Shown here: piece after piece, positions 11,106 to 22,733 of the stretch
Layout of the letters: the number at the start of each line of letters is the position of its first letter
Position numbering within the stretch: position 1 is the first letter of the stretch
NCBI GenBank assembly: GCA_029204225.1
Contig: CM055102.1
Location: 8,510,280-8,574,279, forward strand
DNA: 64,000 nucleotides
Direction of reading: 5' to 3'
DNA from: Diphasiastrum complanatum
Lineage: Eukaryota; Streptophyta; Lycopodiopsida; Lycopodiales; Lycopodiaceae
Program-made: the position numbers and the translations under genes
The notes under the pieces: model-generated
The model's input: only the letters and a program-made list of their open reading frames with translations
What the model was told of the DNA's origin: nothing
Databases searched by the model: none

Positions 11106-12460
11106 TCGGGAGTGTTTGCAAGTTTACTGGCTAGCCGTATGAACTTATCTTTCGAAGAGTTCTTGTGGGTTATACCTCAAGCTAAGAGCATTATGGAAGA
11201 TTGGATCAATTCAGATTCGGAACCAACCACAAAGGAACCTTTGTATTGTGCAGGCTACGAAGAAACAAACAATGTCCTCTACATTGGGGTAGTGTGAGAA
11301 AGTGAACAACACAACATCACCCTACCAATCAAGCATAAGAGATTCAAGGACGAAGCAACAATGATAGATGGAGGATCATGTGTTACTTTATAGCTCCATT
11401 TCTAGTATCACATGCAAGAAATCAGCAATCCATCTGAATCTCACTAAATTTAACTGTCTCCTATAATTCTGGAGATATAGATTGAACTTGTACACAAACA
11501 CATATAGACTACAATCTATAGTAGAAAATAATCCACTAAAATACGCAAAACTCTCGATAAGCAAAAACAATTTACTTTACGAGATATGTCTGTGAGATAC
11601 ATAGATCTCAATAAAACACTAGAGTAAAGAGATTTACCACTTCCAAAGTGCTAATGAAATGGGATTTGCAAGGATTGAAGCCAGCGAAATTTGCCATCAA
11701 ACTAGCAGATCAATCATGTGTAAAATCAAAACGTGTAGTTGAAGATATCCCAGTAACGGGAGTGTAGTTCGTAATCACCTTCGTGGTGATGGACATTCTA
11801 GAGTCATTGTCTGCCTATCGTGTTTTACTAGAGAGACCCTGGTTGATAGTCGTGCAAGTGGTTCACAACTGGGGAACCAGAAAACTCACCTTCGAAAATA
11901 GAGAGCAGGCTGTAAAGGTTGATCCAACCACATGGGCGATGAAACCAATTACGGCCAAGGCTGATGACGGATCTTCCACTACTAATCACACAATTGATCA
12001 TCCAAGATAAGCCAAGGGAAGTCATTATGATTCTGAAATAGATATTTTGTGAGGACGGATGCAGTAGCAACAGTTGACTGTATGGTTGGACATACATGTC
12101 ATCCTGATTCGGATCCAAAACCTAGCACATCTTCACCCACCAAGGGGTACACCATGGAGACACCAATTACTTTTGGGGTGAACATGATCAACGTAGCGTG
12201 GCTGTCAGCGGAAACTATTGAAGATCTTGTTGATGACGACTTAGTCCCTTGGCAACATGCTTTTACCTATAACAAAGAAGTTGAGCTAACTACAAGCTTT
12301 CCAGAAGCTTAAAGATGCATTGGTCTCAACGCCAATATTTTAAGACTATCCAATTGGTCCATAAGCACATGAGCGATAAAACAAAGAAAGCTATGTAGAA
12401 AAACTTAAGAAAGCGACAATGGCACCAATGTTGGAAGTATTTCTAGTTTGGGCGGTGGCT
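11106..12460 (+). pseudogene. Protease and RT scraps of gypsy C
   Basis: The protease C-terminal motif survives as YRVLLERPWL then VVHNWGTRKLTF at about 11818-11905; related elements have an LGRPWL core. A catalytic DTG/DSG is not legible; the best candidate is the decayed stretch near 11360-11385 (MIDGGSCV). Near 12290-12345 a frame reads FQKLKDALVSTPI, the start of the RNase H-proximal part of gypsy RT. The whole RT palm is therefore absent, pointing to a large deletion around 12310. From about 12460 nothing more is recognised. Confidence 0.6.
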
Positions 12461-13348
12461 AGATCTACTCAAGGATGTAGTATTGAGATGTAAAGGATCG
12501 TCCACTTCCTAAGATCTACAAGGTTCCTAACAAAATAAGAACATAAATAAAATTGAGCACTAAGGCTTCCCAACTAGTGCTCGAAAATAAATGATATGGC
12601 TAAGGCGGTACCCAACTAGCCATTTACTTAAAACCATAAAGTCTTGTTAAGGCTTTCCAACTAGCAAGAAGACTAATCTAAATCCTACTTAACACCCAAA
12701 GGGTAATAGAATAAGATTGTGGCTAATACTAAGCATAGAACAAATAAAACGAATGCCGCAATACAAACCAATGAGAAGGAGACCTTTCCAAAGGAAACAC
12801 AATTGAAATAAAATGATAATCTTAAAAATAGTAATATAGCTTAATCTCAAAAGTGTTGTGTACATGAGAAATACCTCTCCTCTTATAGCAAGGAGGGTCT
12901 TCCATAAGCATCCACTAACTTATGGGATTAGTTTAAAACTAGCCATTATAAAGCCTCTAAAAACTTCTAACTTAGAACTTAGAACTTTAAAAGTTTCTAA
13001 CTTGGGACTTAAGATAACTTAGAATCTTTCTAAGCTTAAGTTTCTTAAGTCTAAGTTCTAGTTATTTTATTATTTTAAGCTTCTACCCATGGACTCACAA
13101 AACACATGCCATAGTAGAAGTTTATTGTCTAATACTCATACGTGAGCTTACAAAACATATGCCACGGAGTTTTATTTTTTATTTTATATTTTCACTATGT
13201 TTGCACAATTGCTAACATTGTTCAATACACCCATCAATGGTAGCCGACTGCACAAGTATTGGCCACCTCAGTAACACAGATCAAGCTTGATGACAATAGG
13301 TAGATCATCTACAGATCAGATATCACACTACAAAGGTCATCACTTTCA
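12461..13348. other. Unassigned AT-rich stretch
   Basis: No coding homology. The segment 12540-12740 carries short degenerate repeats around CCAACTAG and AAGGCT, and 12960-13080 around TTCTAACTTAGAACTT. It could be untranslated or LTR sequence of gypsy C, but no second copy is present to prove it. Confidence 0.35.
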
Positions 13349-13462
13349 GATCTAACAAGATCTAACAAGATCTAGCTAGATCGACAAGATCCAGCAAAAT
13401 CCGGCAAGATCCATCAAAATCCGAAAAGATCCAGCAAGGTCCGACAAGATTCAAGTAGGATC
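13349..13462. repeat. Tandem repeat, 10-bp period (about 11 units)
   Basis: Degenerate copies of CAAGATCYRG run head to tail: GATCTAACAA, GATCTAACAA, GATCTAGCTA, then GATCCAGCAA, AATCCGGCAA, GATCCATCAA and so on. The period is 10, with one 9-base unit. It lies in otherwise unassigned DNA. Confidence 0.75.
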
Positions 13463-13615
13463 CAAATCCAGATAGGATAAAAAAGATAGCTAAATACCAT
13501 TTGGCAATAATTAATCTTTGAAATTGCAGATCTGATTTGAAGATCTCAAGAAAAAGTAGCAAAAACAGAAGTAGAAATGACTTAAACTAATGGATCAACT
13601 ACCAAATCTTCATAA

Positions 13616-13955
13616 GAACTCTCGCAAGAGTCACTATATTCAGATCTAACCCAGATGGACTCACAAAAATCTCGACGAGAGTTACTTGTGAAAGGAAAAT
13701 CAAATAGGAGCCTTTGCGAGAGTTCAGACAAGCAGAACCTTAGGAACCCTTGCATGCCATCAAGATCACCCTACCAACTCTCGTAGGTAGCATAAATGAA
13801 ATCAAAACAGTGAAATTGACCTGCCTATGTGGTGAGATCTTGAATATCAGCAAAAATGAGCAAGTTGGAAGAGAGTTCTCTCTTTGCAAGTGTTGAACTC
13901 TCGCATAACCTACAGAACTCTCGTAGGTAAGTCAAATCAGCTACCGAACTCTCGC
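13616..13955. repeat. Cluster of AACTCTCG words in both orientations
   Basis: Within 340 bases the word (G)AACTCTCG occurs at about 13617, 13776, 13895, 13915 and 13946. Its reverse (CGAGAGTT) occurs at about 13668 and 13717. Several copies continue as TAGGTA or CATAA. The arrangement is dispersed rather than tandem. Confidence 0.6.
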
Positions 13956-14073
13956 TGACTTCTCTGCCCTTATAATAATGTGAAGAAGGTCTTTGCAAAA
14001 ATAGGTATAGAACTGAGCAGTGGTAAGAAAGTAAATCCACTCTACCGTAGATCATCATCTTCTAGGCTCATTC

Positions 14074-14170
14074 ATAGTGATGTGAGTTTCTACTCCTTCA
14101 TTGTGAATATGAGCTATGGGACACTTTCTAGATATGGTCTCATGTGCCACTATCCCACATGATGTTTTTA
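14074..14170 (+). repeat. Second copy of the block at 9409-9500
   Basis: GGCTCATT ... GTGAATATGAGC ... GTCTCATGTGCC aligns with the earlier block with scattered changes. The likely source is an LTR or end region of a gypsy element. Confidence 0.55.
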
Positions 14171-14437
14171 TTAATGAGATTCTCATGTCCTTTTGGCATT
14201 CAATGCTGATCCATTGTGGTTTCCAATAATGTTATATTGTTTGGTCTTTTCTCTAACGGATAGCTTGTCTTTGAATTGGTATATCAAAGCACTGATCCTT
14301 GTATAGTCATTAAGCTTGCATTGATAACTCTGAATTTTTTATTTTTAGGTTCATTTTTCTTTAATTGGTGATTTTCCATTACAGATTCTTCAATACCGTC
14401 AGACCAAATTCTGCTTCAAGTTTTTATCATTCAAGAT

Positions 14438-14500
14438 AAGAGGAGTTGAACCTCTACAGGGTTAAGCCTTGCCTTCTAGGCCCTTTCTACTTATACAAAA
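14438..14500 (-). other. Possible tRNA 3'-half fragment (T-arm)
   Basis: On the minus strand a 5-bp stem AGAGG/CCTCT closes the loop TTCAACT, which meets the T-loop consensus including the G53-C61 pair. A convincing anticodon arm and acceptor stem are not seen, so this may be a decayed tRNA-derived piece, for instance a SINE head or organelle DNA, or chance. Confidence 0.2.
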
Positions 14501-15343
14501 GGAAGTCAATCTGACCATTATACTGATTACAAGCTGCAGTAGAAAGCAATTTTTTTTTTTGAGAGACACTATCAGCACCTGCAAGAAGATCAAATAAATC
14601 TGTGATTGCTACCATGTGAGTAGATCTACTATGTATTGCTGAACCTACAGAGGAAGCATTTTCAAGGAAGAAAGTTTTCAAGAAAAGGATCAAAGAGATA
14701 TCTAAGCATTCCAACTTGTAAGAAAATTCTATTATTGAGAGAAGTTGTTGCAGATCCAAAAATAACAGAGAAGAGCCAGTATACCACCAGTTCAGAAGAT
14801 CTGCAATAATTCAACTAGTTGGAAGTTGCTGAGTTAGATCCAAAAGCAAAACAAAACTCCAATAGCAAAGTTCAACCACAGTGCTACAAGAAATCTGTTA
14901 AAAGAAACTATTACTTGCACATTCAAAAACTTCAAATAATCATTGATAGGCTTTTTCTACTCACCAACCTAGGTAGCCAGAGATTGAAGATCCTCTAAAA
15001 TGCGTCCTTGAATTACCATACTAGTCTTGGTGCAGGTTTTACATGCCACCCTGTTGTCAAGATATTGTGCATGGCAAGCATCAAGGACAACGTCAGAAAT
15101 TTGAAAAAAAAAATGTCTCCATTTCAACCATAACTCTGGCACATTGGAGATTTCACACAGTGTTGAGAAAAAAAACTACTCAAGGAGTGTCATCTCCTGT
15201 AATATGCTCGATCCATTGTCACATACAAGTGGCTAAATATCTTCTGAATCTACCATTGGAACTTATGTATCCAGCAAAAATGGTCACTCCCAAATGAAGA
15301 TCAAAGGCAACGTAATCAGCAACAGAACTTGGAAGATCTAACA

Positions 15344-15347
<4 letters not shown>
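14501..15347. other. Unassigned stretch
   Basis: No recognisable coding domain or repeat in either strand. The short open frames at 14487-14759 (minus) and 15043-15297 (plus) show no familiar motif. Confidence 0.4.

Positions 15348-15418
<71 letters not shown>
15348..15418. repeat. (CT)n microsatellite, about 35 units
   Basis: An uninterrupted run of CT dinucleotides lies just 5' of the zinc-knuckle region of gypsy D. It is one of two long CT runs in the window; the other is at 32261-32309. Confidence 0.97.
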
Positions 15419-15419
<1 letters not shown>

Positions 15420-16203
15420 ACGCCAATGTCTGGTGTACCGCTTGTGGGAAGGAAGGTCACTCTAAGAATAATTGTCCCAGTTTACAGACTAACTATTAAA
15501 AAAAAAATTATTCCTTTGTCTGATCAATAACCACGAGGAGGTAGCTTATACTGCAACTCCTTCAAACCAAAAGAACTCTATATCAAAACCATGTACTGGT
15601 CAACAATACACCATTTTGTGTAGAGGAGGGACAAGAGATTCCACTCCTCCACCCAGAGTGAGGGGTTCCTATTACAATTGTAGAGCCCCTGGTCACTATT
15701 CGCCTGATTGTTCTGAATCCAGGAGGTGAATATGATATGTGTCGCTCTATGCTAACTGTAAAGGTGAAGGGCATGTCACTGTTGAATGTCCTCAGCCACA
15801 ACAGTCGTGGTCCAAACCGAGGTTTGTAAATTTGCCTAGAGAAGATGAGCTTCGGCCATCTAAAACTAACTCTGACATGGTAGTCCAAAGAATAGAAGTA
15901 GAGTCAAAACTACAAAATCAAGACCAAGAATGGCCTGATTTAGATGTAGAGATAAACAAAGTAACTACTAGAAGTAGTAAAGATGCTTCAACTCTTAGAG
16001 ATAAGAAGAAAATCAAGAAAATGAAATTTGCGAAAAATGCAAAAAACACGACAGATAAAGCGAAAGTCGCAGAACAGCCAATAGAAATTTCTAATAGTAA
16101 AGATTTAGACTTTGATAGGTCTACTGAAAAATACTACAAGGCTGATATTAGTTCGGAAGCTAAAAAACTTTTAGACGAAGAAACGAAGAAACGAAGAAAG
16201 TAA
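15420..16203 (+). pseudogene. gag: gag nucleocapsid of gypsy D, three zinc knuckles
   Basis: Three CCHC-type knuckles are legible: CTACGKEGHSKNNC at 15434-15475, a second reading NCRAPGHYSPDC near 15670-15712, and a third, NCKGEGHVTVEC, near 15748-15790. The first Cys of the second and third are lost. Triple knuckles occur in some plant gypsy gags and would bind RNA. From 15830 the frame is charged and Lys/Glu-rich to a stop at 16203. The capsid part upstream is absent; a (CT)n run takes its place. The following stretch carries the protease in other frames, so this is a fragment of one element. Confidence 0.72.
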
Positions 16204-17229
16204 AAAAAGTAACGTTCTCAGATCCAGTTATAAGTTGTGAGATACCCAGAGACCCATTGCCACTTAGACATCGTTCATATGACATAGTGAAAGATTTGCC
16301 TTTAGAATGCCCAATATAACTTTTAAACAATTATTAGATGATTAAAAGAAAGAGATTAAGCAATTTTTGCAAAAGAAAAAAAAAAAAAGAAAGCTAAGTT
16401 GCCGCTAGTCAATGTAGGACTGGTAAATCATGGTGACGAAGGTCAACTCGAGATTCAGGTAGTAATCAATGGCTGCATTTTAAAAAGTGTGCCTATAGAT
16501 TTCGGATCCAGTGTAAACATAATGAACTAAAGAAACAACATACGAGTTAGGCATTCACCAGAGAATAGCACCCACATTAAGATATTTGAGATTAGCTGAT
16601 GCAACTAGAAGATCACCAATAGGGGAATTGTCTCAAATTACAGTCTATATTGGAGACCATAAGTTTTCTAGTAGACTTTATTATATTAAAGACTACAAGA
16701 GAGTCGTCGTACAAGTATTATTAGGACGACCATGGCTCTATCAAGCCGATGTCATAACTCACTGGAAGAAGAAGGAATTACCTTCAAAGGTCAGATGGAG
16801 ACATCAGCAGAGAAAAGTCACAAAAGAATTATTGTATAGGCAGATGCTTTTATAAATTGGTCCACCAAACAAATATTTTTTCCAGGCATTCTCACAACCA
16901 GTCCAATAGGGGGTCACCTTGTGAGATGGGGTGAGGAGATTGGAGAATTTACTAAATCCTGGATCAAATTCATAGAATGTTATGAGATTAATGAGGAAGA
17001 GGAAATGGAACTACCAACAACATCCAAGTCGAGGGAAGTTTTGGGTGGAATTAGAGCAAACTTGACTGAGGGAATGTTTGATAAGAACGATTTTATAGAA
17101 ATAAAATTTATTAAATGTAAAATTTTGAATTTATATAAACACCACTCAGACCACGAGCGTGAAGAGTACATACTACTTATTCAGAAATATCAAAATGTAT
17201 TTGCTTGGTTAATGGACGATATAACATGA
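16204..17229 (+). pseudogene. Protease and pre-RT spacer of gypsy D
   Basis: Across frames, an aspartic protease can be followed. NVGLVNHGDEGQLEIQVVI leads to VPIDFGSSVNIM (about 16490-16525), where the catalytic D-S/T-G has become DFG. ELSQITVYIGDHKF then leads to LLGRPWLYQADVITHW near 16710-16765. A frame at 16921-17229 is the acidic spacer before RT, ending YILLIQKYQNVFAW, the usual approach to a gypsy RT. RT itself does not follow. The element is cut at about 17230. Confidence 0.75.
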
Positions 17230-17230
17230 A

Positions 17231-17630
17231 TACCAGCCTTGTAGACGATAGTAGGATTTGCAACATTTCGTGTTGGAATACATGAATAGCATTTGTTGAT
17301 ACTTCAGGATATTGGAACTGCAATTTAAAACATCGAGTATATGTATGTATTAGCCAATGTCTAAAAAAATGTAATTACACAAAGTTAACATAATGTCATC
17401 AAGATACTGGAAGTTGAGAAATTTATCTCACATATATTGGCATTTGGAGTTTGCATCATATACCAATCCAAGAATGATTTAACATTCTAGATGGAAAACC
17501 ATCCGCAGCTGAAAGCATCGTCTTGCTGTGAAGCTGAAAGATTACAACAAAAAATTGCTAAATTATAATTCAATACAATTTTAAATTCCATGCCATCATG
17601 TAAATAAAAAAAGTGAAAAGATCCTTTTAC
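17231..17630. other. Unassigned stretch
   Basis: No motif recognised in this AT-rich sequence between gypsy D and the minus-strand fragment that follows. Confidence 0.4.
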
Positions 17631-17633
17631 CTT

Positions 17634-17864
17634 TGCATCAACAGTCTCCATGTTGGTATTTACAATCAACCCATCTGGCCTGGGCAATAGCTCCATCGTC
17701 CTTTTGTACATAGAGTTAACAATGAAATGGGTGGCATTTAACGAATTCATTTTCATGCACACAGGGTGCAGCTTCCAGTAGAATCCACTTTTAAAGATAT
17801 TACATGCACACTCCAATGTTTGCTGATAGCAAATGGCAAGCATCGTTCCAAATGACAAAAGCAA
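17634..17864 (-). pseudogene. Possible host exon scrap, glycosyltransferase-like
   Basis: A minus-strand frame includes MYKRTMELLPRPDGLIVNT followed by NMETVDAKV. In plant UDP-glycosyltransferases a block of the form P..DG.(I/L)VNT..(T/S)(L/V)E is common near the middle of the protein, so this resembles one. The frame meets a GTAAAAGG, which could be a splice donor, just after DAK. No PSPG box or other landmark of the family lies nearby, so this is at best a captured or decayed exon. The match may be coincidental. Confidence 0.22.
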
Positions 17865-17959
17865 AACTATTCTCGATTTGCCGGTGTATCACATGGATAG
17901 TGTCGCATATGTCTCGTTGAATGATGTTGGAGATGTTCTTTGTCTAATCTACTTCACTC

Positions 17960-18182
17960 TTTGTCCATTGTCTGTATAGTGACAGGTTTTCACACGTGTG
18001 AGGCCACCAATCCACTTATTTGGTCAATTTACTTGTTGTTCTTGCTAGTTAAGTGCATATTTTTTATCTGGATCAAGATCTAATCATTAGATTTGTGGAA
18101 GATCAATCTAACTAGCATCCAACAGGTCTTGTGGATTGATTGAAGATCCATTTATGGTCCAAAATTTAGTAAATTTAACATG
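17960..18182 (+). repeat. Copia LTR fragment
   Basis: The end region GATCCATTTATGGTCC with its flanks resembles 26620-26650 at the end of the copia F LTR. The earlier TTCACACGTGTGAGGCC resembles 26040-26060 in that LTR. The fragment is broken on the right by a chromovirus LTR. Confidence 0.5.
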
Positions 18183-18940
18183 CTACACTACAATCAATCA
18201 CATAGCTACAATCACAACCACAAGCATACTCAAGATCCTACCCCCATCTAAGTCCCATACCAAATATGGAGATCCTTACAAGAGTTAGCTAGCCAAAAAT
18301 GCTCCCTACACTCTAGCCTCACACTAGATGCAAGCAACAACACAAGAATTCTCCCTCCCAATGGGCTCCCTAACCCTCTCTTATAGATTGGAAAAGACAC
18401 CCTTCAAAGCACTAGAGAGTGTCCTCCCAAGCAAATGAGAAGAGGGGAGGCAAAGAAAAGGTCAAGAGTCCCATAAGCTAGTGGAAGGTCAAGAGACTCC
18501 TTCCATAACTCATGTTTCTGGAATAACCAATTCTTGGATGCTTTGGGGACATCAAGGGTCCATAGTAGATACGCCCTCCTACTAGGTCCCAATGACCCAT
18601 ATATAATGGCAAACTTTTCCCCAAGGCCAATTATGTGATCATGGCTCAAGGTTGAGGCCCAAGGTTTATGAAATTGACCAATACCCACGGTAATGTCCTC
18701 CTAACACCTCACAAGGTTCCACACCCTCATCCAAGGCATAAACACCTCCATGCCCTTATCCAAGGACTTAAGTACCTTTATCCAAAGGCACCTACCCTTA
18801 TCCAAGGGTGACACGCCATTTAGCCCCTTGGTTATAAGGGTGACACCCTTATCCAAGGCTGACATGCCATTTAGCCCCTCGGACTCTAAATGGGCTCATA
18901 GGGGTCACTGAAGTACTACTAATTACATAGGTGTGTAACA
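18183..18940 (-). repeat. Chromovirus LTR (A family), minus strand
   Basis: The minus-strand sequence starts TGTTACACACC at 18940 and follows the A-family LTR with its CCTTGGATAAGG-type repeats. It loses the last 250-300 bases at the left. No internal coding region is attached on either side, so it is a solo or truncated LTR lying in copia sequence. Confidence 0.82.
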
Positions 18941-20065
18941 TTCTCCATGCCTTCGCTATTGTTTACAGTCTTGAAAGATGAGTCTATCTCCTCAAGTGCC
19001 CTAACCCTAGCTTATCCACCACTTAGTAAAAAACTACCAAATTATGACTAAATGGGATGTATGACTTCAAAAGCAAGTCTTCTATAGACCTCCGTATATT
19101 GACAGTTCTAGAACCTTTCATAGTGACGTTACTATTTTCAAGCCTCTACACAAAACTTATCTATAAGTTTACTTATGAGTTTTGGCCTCAAATTGCCAAT
19201 AATACTCAAGTAGTAAGTTGAGAAATTTACTGACTGCACAGACCTGGATAGAAGGAACAAGAGCAAACCAACCACCACATCACGGCCATGGAGTTGTAGC
19301 AATTATAGCCAAGGGAGAGACAACGACAAAACCAAGAGCGCGCCAATGAGACGAGGCCGAGGATGAACCAAGGGAAAGAACAAGCGACAAACTCAAAAAA
19401 GTCGTCGAAAGAAGCCAAAAAAGCTGAGTCCCGACACAACCATAAGAGACTCAAGGCAACGACGCAATGATAATACAACAATAAAGTACCAAAAAAGTGT
19501 TATAGAGCAAAAAGTAAAACATGTCATATAGTTCCAAAGTTAACGGTCGAGGAGTAAGTGCTTGTATTTGTTTTAGGAAAATCTTAACCAACAAAAAGCA
19601 AACAGTAAAAAATAATCCAAATTTCACTATTACTAATGTACCAACCAAAAAAAATCTTATATATCGTCAAGTCTCAAGTATAGGGAAACTGCTCAAGATA
19701 GCGATGTAAATATAGCCCGAACTGCATGACAAACGACATACTATGTTAAGTACAAAATAACGGTATCTATATAGCATTTGCCTAAAAAGCATAACAATAT
19801 TAATCCATGTTTAGGAGAAAAATTTGCGAGATGTGTTAAAAATAGTACTTAGTCCATCAATAGAAAATATTGTTGTTGGAGCATCTAATGATCAGCCTTT
19901 ATTTGCAAGACATTCATCGCAAAATTTGCCTTGGAAAGACTTAGTAGTCCTGATTTTCAGAAATTTGTGTTACCATTGGATATGGTAGTCAAGAACTTAG
20001 CATATGAACTTGCAAATATATTACTTGAATGTAAGATAAGAAACATGTCACTTCATCTTATTATG

Positions 20066-20066
<1 letters not shown>
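18941..20066. other. Unassigned stretch
   Basis: No known domain in either strand. An open frame at 19227-19481 (minus) and one at 19521-19709 (plus) lack family features. Around 19850-20040 a plus-strand reading (MERLSSPDFQKFVL) looks protein-like but is not identifiable. Confidence 0.4.

Positions 20067-20100
<34 letters not shown>
20067..20100. repeat. (CA)17 microsatellite
   Basis: Uninterrupted CA dinucleotides in unassigned DNA. Confidence 0.97.
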
Positions 20101-20103
<3 letters not shown>

Positions 20104-20184
20104 TGTCCAATCCAAAGATATAGAAAGTTTTAGTAAGTCTCTTACTTTCTTTTGAAAGGTCAGAAAATGAAACAACATTGTAAG

Positions 20185-20580
20185 TTAGTATTCTATCATT
20201 ACCAATGTTGCAATTTCTAATTCAATCATCACTTCTTGAATACATGGTCTCCTAGCCGGGATATGATTTAGCCCCTTGTTAATTTCTTTTTTCAGTGATT
20301 CTATTTTGATGATGCCAGTGTTAAGAGATACTACATGATCCCATTTCTTAGATATAAACAAGAGCAACTTGTGATCGATGTTACAAAGGTAGTCCTCAAT
20401 ATATGTTGGTTTGAAGTTGCAAAATACATCTTTGGGTTTGTAGAGGAATTTCATCATATTATGAGTAAAACATGACCCAAACATAATATTATCTCAAATA
20501 TTCTGCTCGACATGGCAATTAACTGCAGTAGTAACTTCTTCGAACAGATCTTTAATACAAAAGGTATCCAAGGTCTTTTT
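20185..20580 (-). pseudogene. Unidentified coding-like fragment, minus strand
   Basis: On the minus strand a frame from about 20580 to 20185, with one stop near 20490, reads like a real protein fragment: DLFEEVTTAVNCHVEQNI, then CTTHNMMKF-like and ISKKWDHVVSLN segments, ending IPARRPCIQEVMIELEIA. The last block has a superficial likeness to the final helix of plant protein kinases (RPS..EV...LE). No catalytic kinase motif is present, so I do not assign it. Confidence 0.3.
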
Positions 20581-20784
20581 TACAAATAGTACATGAAAAA
20601 AGAAGTCAGAGCTGTTTTTAGATCTGCAAAGATGCATCCTTCCATGAGAAAAAGTGTACGTGGATCATACCTCATAGACATCATCTTCATCTTGTATCAA
20701 TCATCATATAGCAAACGTCGAATAGGTAAGTCGAATTGTAGAAAAAGAGCTCGCGAGAGAAATAGCAGATTTTGCACCCCTTCG

Positions 20785-20803
20785 CCCCCCCCCCCCCCCC
20801 CCC
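20785..20803. repeat. Poly-C run (19 bases)
   Basis: Nineteen consecutive C lie within an open frame at 20593-20997 that becomes Pro-rich because of the run. The frame shows no domain and is probably not a gene. Confidence 0.95.
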
Positions 20804-21175
20804 TTTTGAAGAAGCTAAACTTTTTGGAGGAGAACAATATTAGTAAATTGAGGAATGAAAGACTGCTCCAAGGTATTAAGGCTTTTATAAAACCCATCTC
20901 TCAAGTTTCTACCTCCTCTAGTCCTAAAACTACCTCTCCACCCAGCACATCCTCTAGCCCCCACTACCTTAGCTCTTTTATGAGGATTACCTTTTAGAGT
21001 TTTTTAACAAAGCAGAATGTTTAATAGCTCTTTCAATAAAAGTTAAACCTTTTCCATTAAAACTAGAAAATTCAGTGAATTTTTTACCCCTTCAAAAATC
21101 TACTCGCGAAAAAGTGAAAGGTAATTGATGCTTTTATAATAGGTTCAGCCACATTGGACATCCAGGTTAAACAAG

Positions 21176-21969
21176 TGTTAAAACTGGAAAAACAAATCAT
21201 ATTGATTTCTTGGCTTGCTACAAATGTTGTACCATGCAAGTATGTAGCTCATAAATGCAAAATGCCAAGTTTGGCCTACATAAAACTCGAGCTACATGGT
21301 TATGTGATGTCTAGATTAAAGAATACAACTTGCATATAGTTTGTAGGCATAGAATTGGCAAATTCATGCTTGTAGAAACTCGTGGCAATTCACATGCATT
21401 AATTGGAAGTGATCCATAGTGACATGCAAGGCATGCACAAAGTATAATGGACACATGCATGATGATTTTTACTTTGTTAGTTAGAACTAGTACACTTGTA
21501 AAAAGTTGGTAGAATTTCATGCATGGCAAGTGACAAATGTCACATAGACTCTAGATGTTATTTTAGTTGTCATTTTGGAATGGATAGATGTGGTTCTACC
21601 TCGAGCTACCTCAAACTCCATAAATATGTGTAGCTCTCCTCATAATCAATGATGAAGAACCAAAGTTTTGTAGCTACCTCATGCCATTTTGGATCTAAAC
21701 TATTTTGCTTGTTATCTCTCTAGCTTTCTCTCTCTAACTTGTGTTGAAGCTAATGCTAATACACTGAAATCTTGTACTCTTATTCATTCTTTGATTCATT
21801 GCTATCATATTCTGATGCTTAGCATGCTAGATTGTGGTTAAGCCATTTCTTCTGAACTAGATCTTGCTAAACAATCTAGAATTAAATTACTGTGCTAATC
21901 ACAAAGCTTAATCAAGATCAATCATACTTGTGGACATTCCCCACACGTGTGAATCTGGAAATTTTGTCA
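21176..21969 (+). repeat. 5' LTR of copia E
   Basis: 794 bases, starting TGTTAAAACTGG and ending TTTTGTCA, so it has canonical TG...CA ends. It is followed at once by the primer site. It contains the palindromic word CACACGTGTG near its end and a CT-rich stretch at 21715-21740. Confidence 0.93.
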
Positions 21970-21982
21970 TGGTATCAGAGCC
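21970..21982 (+). other. Primer-binding site of copia E
   Basis: TGGTATCAGAGCC, complementary to the initiator-Met tRNA 3' end, directly abuts the LTR. Confidence 0.95.
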
Positions 21983-22733
21983 AAATTAAGCTTTGCATAC
22001 TAACATCTCTGATTGTACAAGAAACTGAGAGCTAAATCAAGCAAAAAAGTAGTTTTGCACTTTTTCTCACCTTTCTCTGAAGTGTATTTGGAACAAATCA
22101 GATTGGAACTGAATTTTCAGACTTGAAAAGTAGTAGTGCGGAATTCGGGAATTTCGCACGTGTGAAAATCAGAGATTTTCAGTCCTTTTGTTCTCCTTGC
22201 TAATAGATCCAAAGATAGCAATGTCGTAGCTTAATGAAAAGTTATGATCTGTACTTTCCATAAAAATTGAAACCAAATCAATCTGATGTGTCTAGCAAGA
22301 GTTATACTTAAAGAGGATAGGGATAGGTCCAAAATCCGAGTGACAACATTTTGATTTGATTCAATCTTGCTTTGTTATGAATCCATTGTTTTGAGCATCC
22401 TACACAAGAAACTGAAGATCAAGACTGAGTTTGAAGTAGTGAACACCTTTTGAGCCTTCTGAGAGTCAATTGTGTTTTCTTTTGATGCATTTGACATGTG
22501 CCAAAAGTAGGATTCAAACTAGCCAAAGTGTCTCAATCCACTTTGTGTGTCTGATCTAGATAACTTGTTTTGTGGAATATTTGAGAGTCATCTCAAATGC
22601 AGTTGCAAGTGTTTCACATAGGAAGGTAGTACATCCTTGAAAATACCTATAGTGAAAGAGAGCAGCAACTTTAAGTCTATTTGGAACAAGCTCAAACATA
22701 TCTTAGTCCAATAACTAAGAAGTCTTCATTAAA

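Noticed and set aside
13990-14060. Short frame near AAAAATAGGTATAGAACTGAGC as a gypsy primer site
   Set aside because: No TGGTATCAGAGC-like sequence or LTR end adjoins it.
20185-20300. Protein kinase C-terminal helix on the minus strand
   Set aside because: The RPxxxEV..LE likeness is short and no catalytic kinase motif (DFG, HRD, APE) lies nearby.
20593-20997. Open frame of 134 codons with a Pro-rich segment
   Set aside because: The Pro run comes from a 19-base poly-C tract and the rest has no domain; the reverse frame is Gly-rich for the same reason.
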